Shown here: piece by piece, positions 43,066 through 51,538 of the stretch | How positions within the stretch are numbered: the first letter of the stretch is position 1 | Layout: each line of letters begins with the position of its first letter | NCBI GenBank assembly: GCA_019828595.1 | Contig: JAHQRK010000009.1 | Coordinates: 2,604,001 to 2,668,000 of the forward strand | Origin: Aphanomyces cochlioides | Taxonomy: Eukaryota; Oomycota; Saprolegniomycetes; Saprolegniales; Verrucalvaceae | Length of the DNA: 64,000 nt | Reading direction: 5' to 3' | Position numbers and translations under genes: made by a program | The notes under the pieces: model-generated | The model's input: the letters and a program-made list of their open reading frames with translations, nothing else | What the model was told of the DNA's origin: nothing | Database searches by the model: none

Positions 43066-44280
43066 ATGGAAGCTTCAACGATTTTCACTGCCGATAGCGT
43101 ACTCCCCGCGCAGACGTCGAGACCCATAACTACACGAGGTGTGGGGAGCTCGATGTCTCCAGGGATTACTCTTGAGGGAGTGGATGGAGTTGAGATTTCT
43201 GTACCTATGACGCAATCATCCGACACTCGTCCTTCAAGTCCAGTTACAACTGAAGAACACCAATTTACTCCTGATATGTCCATTTTGAACTCGAGCACCC
43301 GCGAATTTGACCCCTTGGGCAATGACAATGGATCTCCGCTACCATCCCTCATGGATCTATTGGACGATGTTTCTGTTCCAGCCAGGCCACAAACGAATGC
43401 GACAACGGCTGATGCCCCAACCAACCGCCCACGCACTCTGCGAATTCCAACCGACGATGATGACATCGATGAAGTGTTGTTTATCGATGACCACCGCGAA
43501 GTGGCATCAATGCGAAATCGAATTTCAACTATTCAATACCAAGTCAACTGGAAGTTTCAACGCCCGGATGGACTCGACAAAGACTGGTTCGACGAAAAAG
43601 ACCTCAGCGGGTGTCAAGAAGCCGTGGCGATGTACCAACGATGGCGACAAGCTGGAGCCCACTTCCTCACGAACACTGGTCTCGCCCCAACGCTTGCTGA
43701 ATTTCGAGCGATGGATCCTCTGTGGCTAGAAATTGGCAACAACAGTGACAAATCTTGTCTTGCGGCTGCAATCCGAATCGTTGCTACCAATTTGAATGTC
43801 TCCAATTTTGAGCTCAGCGAAGAAGTCATTTCGGGTTTCAAAGAGGCCCATGGAGTTCCTCAAGACGCGGGCATTCCCCCTTCCAAGATGCATGATTTTC
43901 TCAAGCTGGCATACACACATGGATTCCACTACAACGACGCCATATTCTCCCGTCAACTGCTCAAGCAATCGGTGGGTGATCCAATTCGTGATATCTGTAG
44001 AGCGATATTGGATGAGCCTGACGGAGAATTCTTGGTTGTTTCTGTCACTGATTCAACATCCCATTGCTGGGTCCTCGCCAAGCGATACAAGCGCTGCATA
44101 GACCGAAGTCTATGTATGATCCAAGACAATGAAAATGTATACCCCCTGGGTCAGATGCCAAGAGTCAGTTTTATCCGACATATTCGCCGTGTTAGCTTAC
44201 AAACACCGAAGAAATCGAAGTCCCAACGTCGAAGCGAATCAAGAAAACGAAAAGCCAAATTGATTTCCAATTCAGCCTAG
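43066..44280 (+). CDS. Family B ORF3 (404 aa), chromodomain-like + cysteine protease-like, in full-length B5
   Basis: Same 404-aa product as in B4. The ATG at 43066 lies 213 nt after the ORF2 stop, within a frame open from ~42904. Because it lies inside a full-length element between ORF2 and the 3' terminal stem-loop, ORF3 is clearly part of family B and not a separate element. Key positions: chromodomain-like W162, F164 and W174; protease-like C231, H333 and D354/N355; basic tail 381-399. Translation as a third ORF would need reinitiation, an internal entry or a separate transcript. Function is inferred. Confidence 0.75.
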   Translation: MEASTIFTADSVLPAQTSRPITTRGVGSSMSPGITLEGVDGVEISVPMTQSSDTRPSSPVTTEEHQFTPDMSILNSSTREFDPLGNDNGSPLPSLMDLLDDVSVPARPQTNATTADAPTNRPRTLRIPTDDDDIDEVLFIDDHREVASMRNRISTIQYQVNWKFQRPDGLDKDWFDEKDLSGCQEAVAMYQRWRQAGAHFLTNTGLAPTLAEFRAMDPLWLEIGNNSDKSCLAAAIRIVATNLNVSNFELSEEVISGFKEAHGVPQDAGIPPSKMHDFLKLAYTHGFHYNDAIFSRQLLKQSVGDPIRDICRAILDEPDGEFLVVSVTDSTSHCWVLAKRYKRCIDRSLCMIQDNENVYPLGQMPRVSFIRHIRRVSLQTPKKSKSQRRSESRKRKAKLISNSA

Positions 44281-44288
44281 CAGTTGGA

Positions 44289-44353
44289 AATGGGATGAGC
44301 CTTCGGGCAATATTAGTTTGTAGTTTACATTAACTACAAATAGACTCCCCATT
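44289..44353 (+). promoter_or_regulatory. 3'-terminal stem-loop of family B
   Basis: The outer stem is AATGGG (44289-44294) with CCCATT (44348-44353). The inner perfect 9-bp stem is TTTGTAGTT (44317-44325) with AACTACAAA (44332-44340) around a 6-nt loop. Family A keeps the outer stem with a G-U pair and has a different inner 10-bp stem. Confidence 0.6.
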
Positions 44354-44372
44354 GACATTGAGCTATACGACC

Positions 44373-45694
44373 TACTTTTGATTTTACCCAAGACAACAAC
44401 AATGGAAGCTTCAACGATTTTCACTGCCGATAGCGTACTCCCCGCGCAGACGTCGAGACCCATAACTACACGAGGTGTGGGGAGCTCGATGTCTCCAGGG
44501 ATTACTCTTGAGGGAGTGGATGGAGTTGAGATTTCTGTACCTATGACGCAATCATCCGACACTCGTCCTTCAAGTCCAGTTACAACTGAAGAACACCAAT
44601 TTACTCCTGATATGTCCATTTTGAACTCGAGCACCCGCGAATTTGACCCCTTGGGCAATGACAATGGATCTCCGCTACCATCCCTCATGGATCTATTGGA
44701 CGATGTTTCTGTTCCAGCCAGGCCACAAACGAATGCGACAACGGCTGATGCCCCAACCAACCGCCCACGCACTCTGCGAATTCCAACCGACGATGATGAC
44801 ATCGATGAAGTGTTGTTTATCGATGACCACCGCGAAGTGGCATCAATGCGAAATCGAATTTCAACTATTCAATACCAAGTCAACTGGAAGTTTCAACGCC
44901 CGGATGGACTCAACAAAGACTGGTTCGACGAAAAAGACCTCAGCGGGTGTCAAGAAGCCGTGGCGATGTACCAACGATGGCGACAAGCTGGAGCCCACTT
45001 CCTCACGAACACTGGTCTCGCCCCAACGCTTGCTGAATTTCGAGCGATGGATCCTCTGTGGCTAGAAATTGGCAACAACAGTGACAAATCTTGTCTTGCG
45101 GCTGCAATCCGAATCGTTGCTACCAATTTGAATGTCTCCAATTTTGAGCTCAGCGAAGAAGTCATTTCGGGTTTCAAAGAGGCCCATGGAGTTCCTCAAG
45201 ACGCGGGCATTCCCCCTTCCAAGATGCATGATTTTCTCAAGCTGGCATACACACATGGATTCCACTACAACGACGCCATATTCTCCCGTCAACTGCTCAA
45301 GCAATCGGTGGGTGATCCAATTCGTGATATCTGTAGAGCGATATTGGATGAGCCTGACGGAGAATTCTTGGTTGTTTCTGTCACTGATTCAACATCCCAT
45401 TGCTGGGTCCTCGCCAAGCGATACAAGCGCTGCATAGACCGAAGTCTATGTATGATCCAAGACAATGAAAATGTATACCCCCTGGGTCAGATGCCAAGAG
45501 TCAGTTTTATCCGACATATTCGCCGTGTTAGCTTACAAACACCGAAGAAATCGAAGTCCCAACGTCGAAGCGAATCAAGAAAACGAAAAGCCAAATTGAT
45601 TACCAATTCAGCCTAGCAGTTGGAAATGGGATGAGCCTTCGGGCAATATTAGTTTGTAGTTTACATTAACTACAAATAGACTCCCCATTGACAT
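44373..45694 (+). mobile_element. Family B element B6, 5'-truncated just before ORF3 (1.32 kb)
   Basis: It begins ~29 nt upstream of the ORF3 ATG and ends with the family B terminus before scar 45695-45708. It keeps ORF3 complete and nothing else. Confidence 0.94.
44402..45616 (+). CDS. Family B ORF3 (404 aa) in truncated element B6
   Basis: Complete from ATG to stop, 1,215 nt as in B4, B5 and B7. It differs from them at D171 to N (GLNKDWF) in the chromodomain-like part and S401 to T (LITNSA) at the C-terminus. C231, H333 and D354 are kept. With all of ORF1 and ORF2 gone, it would be expressed only if the preceding 14-nt scar and B5 3' end provide transcription, for example by read-through from B5. 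Confidence 0.7.
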   Translation: MEASTIFTADSVLPAQTSRPITTRGVGSSMSPGITLEGVDGVEISVPMTQSSDTRPSSPVTTEEHQFTPDMSILNSSTREFDPLGNDNGSPLPSLMDLLDDVSVPARPQTNATTADAPTNRPRTLRIPTDDDDIDEVLFIDDHREVASMRNRISTIQYQVNWKFQRPDGLNKDWFDEKDLSGCQEAVAMYQRWRQAGAHFLTNTGLAPTLAEFRAMDPLWLEIGNNSDKSCLAAAIRIVATNLNVSNFELSEEVISGFKEAHGVPQDAGIPPSKMHDFLKLAYTHGFHYNDAIFSRQLLKQSVGDPIRDICRAILDEPDGEFLVVSVTDSTSHCWVLAKRYKRCIDRSLCMIQDNENVYPLGQMPRVSFIRHIRRVSLQTPKKSKSQRRSESRKRKAKLITNSA

Positions 45695-45708
45695 TGAGCT
45701 ATACGACC

Positions 45709-47399
45709 TCCCTGAAGACTCGGTCGCCAAGTGGCAGTCCATGGTGTACAAGTTCATCTTGACAAGAAAGCGACACAAGGAAGACAAGCACATGTCCTTG
45801 ATCAACTCTGGCGTGGCGTATCATCCCAGCCTGGGTCTCAGGATTCCGCATATTGCGTCAAGAATTCGTGCTCAACGTGTTCAGCGACTTCAATTCCTTG
45901 TTCAGACCGACAACGAAGAACCATCGTTATGGTCTGTTCTCCCGAAGCAGCTCTTTCGAAGGTGCATGGAGCCGTTCGCAAGATACTCGTCGTGGGACTG
46001 CCTCATGTATCATCCCAACCACAACACAAATCACATGCGACTTGAAGTACTCCCTTTGTTGTGGCGGAAAATCTGGGCCAACTGGCATCGTATCCCCCTT
46101 ACGCGCAAATGTCCTGAAACGCCGACACAATCTCAGCTCCCTACCATGTCTGTTTGGCTGCAAATTCATCCGCTGTTTTTGGTTCCTGGTTCCAATGGAC
46201 CAACCTCGCTTGCTGTCGCCCTCAAACATCATCGTCCCTTCTACAAGTTCCTCGCCCAAGAAGGCTTGCATTGCTTGGACGATTTCGTCACCACACAACG
46301 CGTGTGGCCCTCCTATGAAGAATTCAAGTTGCAAATGGAGCCTTACGTTTGGCGGTTCCCTGGCGATGATTTTCCACGCGTGTTTCGCCATTTGTACTCC
46401 CTGCTTTCACTCATTGCGACCACTGTATGGCAAGTACTGGGTATCCCTCTCGTGGAAGCTGTGCCTCCCAATCATGAAGTTCAAATCCCCGTCGGACAAG
46501 TTTGGAAGAATGTCTTTGTTCCTTTTCAACAATGGCCGCGCAAGTACATCCGATCGATTTGCTTTTGCGCGCCACTACTCACCAAACAGCACCCCTTGTC
46601 GAGCGATTCAAGAAACAATGATTTGGCGATCAAGAAATACATGAACAAGACTGTGAAACCTTTGATGCGATATCCAACTCCTGTTCAAGCCGATGTGTGG
46701 TGGCGAATCTTGTTTCGGATGCTACCCGTCAACTCTCGCTTCTTTTTCCTTCAAGACACCAACCCTAGCATTATCGAATGCTCCTTTCCTGGTTGCTCAG
46801 CCGTCGAAACGATACAACACATCCTGTTCGACTGCAAGTTTGTCAAGCCTGTGTGGAATTGGCATCAAGCAGCGTGGCGGCCGTTTGGTATTCCATTTAC
46901 ATGGAATACGATTATCAACCTCGACGAATTCGCGGTTTCTGAAGAAAGGGTGTCTCATTTTTCAGTGATTCGTCGTTTGTGGGTCCTTCTCGTTTCATCT
47001 TTGCTACGGGACTTTTGGATTCATCGCAATCGAACCAAGTTTGAAGGCAAAACAGTGCCATACATCCAGGCGGTCAAGGAAGTATCTCTTGTTTCGTGGA
47101 CCGCAAATATCAGACGAATGCTCCGTGATCCTACAATGGACAGTGATGAAGCAATGCAAGTCTCCGAGATAGTCGAAAAACTCAAGTCTCATACCAACTA
47201 CACTTGGTTTTGGGAGAAGAACTTGCGAGCGACACTTGTGTAAAGAAGTCTCAAGATTTCAAGACAATGCAAGAGCTCAATCGAACTCACGCAACGATTC
47301 AAGTGGCTTTCGAGTAGAACTTAGTAGTCCTTGTTCCCCATTGGGTCGTCTAGGCAAACATTTATAGGGGTTAAAGGTCAAATATACCCCGATTGTCAT
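45709..47399 (+). mobile_element. Family C element C4, 5'-truncated (1.69 kb)
   Basis: Starts TCCCTGAAG like C1, C2 and C5. It is followed by scar 47400-47413 and TATTATACTT of U8. C4+U8 is a near-repeat of C1+U6 and C5+U9. Confidence 0.93.
45711..47243 (+). pseudogene. Family C ORF2, C-terminal fragment, frame open (C4, 510 aa)
   Basis: Continuous frame from the truncation to the normal stop at 47241-47243. It covers the post-RT region and zinc motif CSFPGCS...FDC. No catalytic domain and no native start, so it is a 5'-truncation relic although no internal damage is seen. Confidence 0.87.
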
Positions 47400-48404
47400 T
47401 GAGCTATACGACCTATTATACTTATTCCCATACACACCACATCACACAACACACGTTCTCAAACACATTGACACACACACTTTTTTTCCACACACAAAAG
47501 AAACCTACAACATATCCCACACACCATCCACTCTCCCAACAAAACAAAACCTACGCAATTCAATTTGGCATCCGCTCGTCGTCAGCCCTCGACAGTCCCA
47601 AGCTTCATTCCTCGTGTCCTCTGTCCATATCCTTTTACACGCATACTATTTAATTATAAACGTTATTATTAGCAGAGAGTTTTGACCTACATTTTCGTCT
47701 TTAAAGTCATGTTTCTCAAAGGCTATAATGTTTTCCAAGTTATTTCTTATTGCATGCAAATCCTCATGAAATTCATATTCGGCGGGTCAAATTTCTTATC
47801 AAAACTCAAATACTTTGCTTCAGTATGGAGAAACGTTCATCGTCGTTGTCGACCACTGTCAAGTGGCTCATTCATATAACGCCAACAAGCCAGGACAGAG
47901 CTTTGTGAAGGCAAAGCTACACGATCTTGAAAAGATTGTCGATCCCATTCGAGATGCTTCGTTTTGTTTATCCGTGTAGATTCCTATTTACATGTATTTT
48001 GGATGCATGCCTTGGCTGCCACGTTGAGGTGATTCAAATGAAATTCACAGACTCAGAGATCATTGCAAACGATTGCATGACTACATCAAGACATGTCGGC
48101 GTATCTCGATGTGTCAACCATCGTAAACACACGAGCGTTTGGAGCAAGTCTCGCGAAGAGACTCAACAGAACAAAAACAAGACTGCATTTGTCTTGTCAA
48201 GAGTATAGATGGACACTGCAGATGGACCACAGTCCGTGAAAGAGAGATTCAAGGAATGTCTTATCCATATGTGCGTAGAGGTGAGCACCTCTTTTCGTGC
48301 TGGACGTGGCATGAGGTGACTAGTAAGAGCTGAGAAGAATACAGGAGGAATCCTAAGGAAAGGCAAGAATGTTGGGAGGAGAGGACGAAATCGGAGAAAA
48401 GGGG

Positions 48405-48410
48405 AAAAAA
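48405..48410 (-). terminator. Pol III terminator of tRNA8
   Basis: A T6 run on the tRNA strand. Confidence 0.85.
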
Positions 48411-48413
48411 CGT

Positions 48414-48486
48414 TGGTCATACTGGGGCTCGAACCCAGGACCCTGGCGTTATTAGCACCATGCTCTACCGACTGAGCTATACGACC
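48414..48486 (-). tRNA. tRNA-Ile(AAU), copy 8
   Basis: Identical to copy 1. Full-length A4 starts at the base upstream of nt 1. Confidence 0.96.
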
Positions 48487-48538
48487 AGTTTCCAATTTGC
48501 CAGCTACCCCGCAGTACCACTCTACGCTATCTGACAAT
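48487..48538 (+). promoter_or_regulatory. 5' terminal block / 5' UTR of A4
   Basis: 52 nt from tRNA8 nt 1 to the ORF1 ATG, with the ~35-nt block shared with B5. Possible internal promoter, head-to-head with the tRNA gene. Confidence 0.5.
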
Positions 48539-51538
48539 ATGGTTGCTACCCGCTCGACCAACCCTCGTGCCCCATCTTGCTCCTCCGCGTTCTCTCCCTC
48601 GGCGTCCAGCCCCAGCGATATGGACGTCATCGTCGTTGCTGACCCATCCCCAAGCGATACCGACATGGCGTCGTCGTTGGAAGAGGACGTCGACGATGCT
48701 TCCAACGCTTCGCATCATGACGCGTCTACGAATCCGCTCCCTACTCCAACGCGCGTTCCGTTTCCACGTCAACGTGCAACCCCTTCGAAACCGCGCCGTT
48801 TTGAACCCTTGCCTGTGACTCGCTCGACGAAGGCTTGCGATCCCGCGAATGATCCAACGACCTCTGACACTTGCGACGAAGCCTGGCAAGACGGCGTTCC
48901 AACCTCGGAAGATGTGCTCATGACGTCAACGACCTTGCCCGAAGAATCTCCATCAACCACGTCCATCGTGAGTGATGGTGGCTTGCCTGGCAAGACTCCG
49001 TTGGGTTCTGTTCCTTTCGAGAATGTTCTCTCGACGAGTGATAGTGGCTTCTCGAAGACTCGCTCAAGCACCGACGTCAACATGACGACAGGTCAAGGAA
49101 GATTCGAGAACAGTCCATCCCTGAGTGAAGGTCCCTTCTCGAAGAATCCCCCGAGCGACAAGTCCACTCTGGCGACAGGTCAAGATCCCATCGAGACTAG
49201 TCGCTCCATGAGTGATGGTCTCTTCTCGAAGAATCATCGGGCAAGATCTGGAACAATCGCAAACAACCCTGTGGCCAGTGTTGGTCATGGGAATACTCAA
49301 GACCAAGTCACCCATGGAAGCTTCTCGAAGTCCAACGCGAGTGAAGGTCAAACGTGTGACTCTGTCCACCATGGGACAGGGTCCGGACAAGACCAAGCCT
49401 CTGACGCACGCTTGAGTGTTGGTCTGACGCACGACTCGGACTCTCACTCAGTCCGCCAGCCATCGTCTCAGGCTTCACCCGGATCGCATTTGGAAAACAT
49501 TTCTCAATCTGGCGGAGCCCAGACACCTGGCCGTGGCCAACCCAACAACCGCCAGGCCCCCAACGACGTATGGGCCTTCCAAGCGCAACAGCGGTCTCAG
49601 TCTGCCAAGGCCATCAAGACCAAGGACGTTGCTCCTTACCAGCCCACGATGGAGGAACTCGAACCCCTCCTTCGCAAGCGTGCTGCTGGAACCCTCACGT
49701 TTGAAGACACCCTCCCGATCCAGAAGCACTCGGCGCGCGGCATCGTCGGCTGGTTGCAGATGCCCACGGGTGCACACACGAAGACCATCGATGTTTCAGC
49801 TGCCATGGCATCGATCCTTTTCGACAACCAAGCCCTCGGCCTCGACACTGCGATTGCTGACATTGTGAGATGCGAGAAGGACATCCCGAACCGCATGCTC
49901 AAGTGGGGTGTTGCCTCTCACGAAGCGATGACGAAGCTGCGAGGCATCGCGTTTAAGATTCAAGTCGCTCGAGATGGCTCGTCCCAACACTTCACGATGA
50001 ACGTTCCGCACGTCCTCGGCGGATTTTTCATGGACATCCCTCAAGGCCTTCAAGATCAAGACGAAGAGCGCCTGATCTTCGACGTCATGACCAAGTTGGA
50101 GCCACGCTTCCTGTGGGGCTCCTACCCCAACGTTTCCTCTTCAAGCGGTATGGCGAGCTCTCGGTACCGCCTTTACTTTGAAGGAACCTCCGTACCAACG
50201 ACCATGCAGCGCGACGGCCGTCTCGTCGAAGAAATTCTTTTCAAGGGCCGTTGTCTCCGCGTGTACGGTCAAGGGTGGTATTTTCGTGACAAGAACTTGG
50301 TTCGTTTGGACCTTGATGCAACGTCCCGCCAATATGGATTGAACAAGCCAGCTCCCAGCCCAACCAACCCGCCTTCTTCGACTCCCAAGGCGCCAAAACG
50401 TCGGAAAACTGCGCAAGCCAACCCTCCGCAGTGGACTGGCGTCAAGGCGTCGAGAGGCAAGCGCAAGAAGACGCAACAGCAAGTGGATTCCCCCGAGCAT
50501 GGCCGCTCTTGGATTTCGCCCAACATGTTTGAAGCCCTCGACGAACGTGTGTGTGTCAACCCCGAGGAACACGTTGCTCAGTTTGGCGATTACAAGATCT
50601 CAACGATTGTACCCAAGCTGGACGTCTCGGATGACCCTCCCCACCTCCCTACGTCCGGTCAATTTGTCGGCGGCACCAAGATCCAAGATGGCGTTCCCAA
50701 GCGCATAGAAATGTCTCTTGACGAAATTCTCGCCGAACTACAAGACCTCGACACCAAGACAGCCAAAGTTCCATTGCATCTCTCAACCCAAGTCGAAGAT
50801 GCAGTGACCAACAGCTCGTTCAACCTTGCCCAACTCATCAACGACGGCCGCGTCGACATGCTGTGTAGCCATCTCGAGCGTTCCCCGATTGAATTTGGCT
50901 TGCAACTGCACCGACTTTTTGATGAAGACCGTGCGTGCTTTGAGTACTTTGTGAGACAACGCCTCCTCCATCGGTGGCTTCGAGCGACTTGGGGTGGAGA
51001 CAAACCGTTCTCCCAGCTGTACTCATTGACGTGGGGTGTGCGTATGACCCGCGAGCACGTTCAAGCCATCTTCAGCAACATCGAGCTATTCAAGAACATC
51101 GACTTCATCGATACTACCATTGACGGCGACGAGATTTCCCTCCACCGCGGCGACCTGGAAGAAGTGTTGGCTGTGGCAGAAGTTCTCTTGGCCATTCATG
51201 CTCCAACGTACTACAACAGTGATGCTGCGATCGTGGCCTCTACCAAGTACCCGGTCACTGCACTGGCTTCTCATTTGGGCTCCCGCTGTTTGTCGGGCGT
51301 ATCGCTATCTGCCATATTGCTTGACACGAGCTTCGGCCTCTTGATTTGGAATATCATGGAAACGTTGTATGCCGGCGAAGACGAGAAGTCGCGATACGTC
51401 TTGACCACGATCCTGGAATTCCATGAGGCTGGCTCCCTGGACCCCACCTTCGACAACCAAGTGATGTTCCAACCCGACACTCAGACACTCATGCTGGGAG
51501 ATGTTGCGAACGCAACGTCTGTCGCGTTCCGTGGCTAA
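48539..51538 (+). CDS. Family A ORF1 (999 aa), intact
   Basis: The first ATG is at 48539 (GACAATATGG); the frame is open a little further upstream without an ATG. Residues 1-330 are Ser/Thr-rich. They include a degenerate internal repeat ((L/M)S(D/E)G.FSKN...TGQ) near 48967, 49033, 49120 and 49207. The central domain is at residues ~340-620 (WAFQAQQRS, LTFEDTLPIQKHS, FLWGSYPNVSS), with an RRM-like stretch at ~540-585 (YRLYFEGT...FKGRCLRVYGQGW). A helical C-terminal domain lies at ~745-985 (VDMLCSHLERSPIEFGLQLH, LEEVLAVAEVLLAIHAP), also found in B and D. No zinc knuckle. By position this is the RNA-binding ORF1 protein of the RNP. It ends at TAA 51536-51538, overlapping ORF2 by 38 nt. Confidence 0.88.
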   Translation: MVATRSTNPRAPSCSSAFSPSASSPSDMDVIVVADPSPSDTDMASSLEEDVDDASNASHHDASTNPLPTPTRVPFPRQRATPSKPRRFEPLPVTRSTKACDPANDPTTSDTCDEAWQDGVPTSEDVLMTSTTLPEESPSTTSIVSDGGLPGKTPLGSVPFENVLSTSDSGFSKTRSSTDVNMTTGQGRFENSPSLSEGPFSKNPPSDKSTLATGQDPIETSRSMSDGLFSKNHRARSGTIANNPVASVGHGNTQDQVTHGSFSKSNASEGQTCDSVHHGTGSGQDQASDARLSVGLTHDSDSHSVRQPSSQASPGSHLENISQSGGAQTPGRGQPNNRQAPNDVWAFQAQQRSQSAKAIKTKDVAPYQPTMEELEPLLRKRAAGTLTFEDTLPIQKHSARGIVGWLQMPTGAHTKTIDVSAAMASILFDNQALGLDTAIADIVRCEKDIPNRMLKWGVASHEAMTKLRGIAFKIQVARDGSSQHFTMNVPHVLGGFFMDIPQGLQDQDEERLIFDVMTKLEPRFLWGSYPNVSSSSGMASSRYRLYFEGTSVPTTMQRDGRLVEEILFKGRCLRVYGQGWYFRDKNLVRLDLDATSRQYGLNKPAPSPTNPPSSTPKAPKRRKTAQANPPQWTGVKASRGKRKKTQQQVDSPEHGRSWISPNMFEALDERVCVNPEEHVAQFGDYKISTIVPKLDVSDDPPHLPTSGQFVGGTKIQDGVPKRIEMSLDEILAELQDLDTKTAKVPLHLSTQVEDAVTNSSFNLAQLINDGRVDMLCSHLERSPIEFGLQLHRLFDEDRACFEYFVRQRLLHRWLRATWGGDKPFSQLYSLTWGVRMTREHVQAIFSNIELFKNIDFIDTTIDGDEISLHRGDLEEVLAVAEVLLAIHAPTYYNSDAAIVASTKYPVTALASHLGSRCLSGVSLSAILLDTSFGLLIWNIMETLYAGEDEKSRYVLTTILEFHEAGSLDPTFDNQVMFQPDTQTLMLGDVANATSVAFRG

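Larger units (their letters stand above)
36230..44358 (+). mobile_element. Family B element B5, full length (8.13 kb)
   Basis: Its first ~35 nt are identical to those of full-length A4, although the bodies are diverged, so this is the true 5' end. Order: 51-nt 5' UTR, ORF1, ORF2, ORF3, 78-nt 3' UTR with stem-loop, scar 44359-44372. ORF1 and ORF2 each carry one frameshift; ORF3 is intact. It is directly next to tRNA7, hence by the stacking rule the youngest insertion of this locus. Confidence 0.95.
47414..48486 (-). repeat. tRNA-Ile tandem unit U8 (1,073 bp)
   Basis: Complete unit with TATTATACTT at its element-side end, the seven-T/ACACAAAAG variant and ATTCATATTCGG. Confidence 0.93.
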
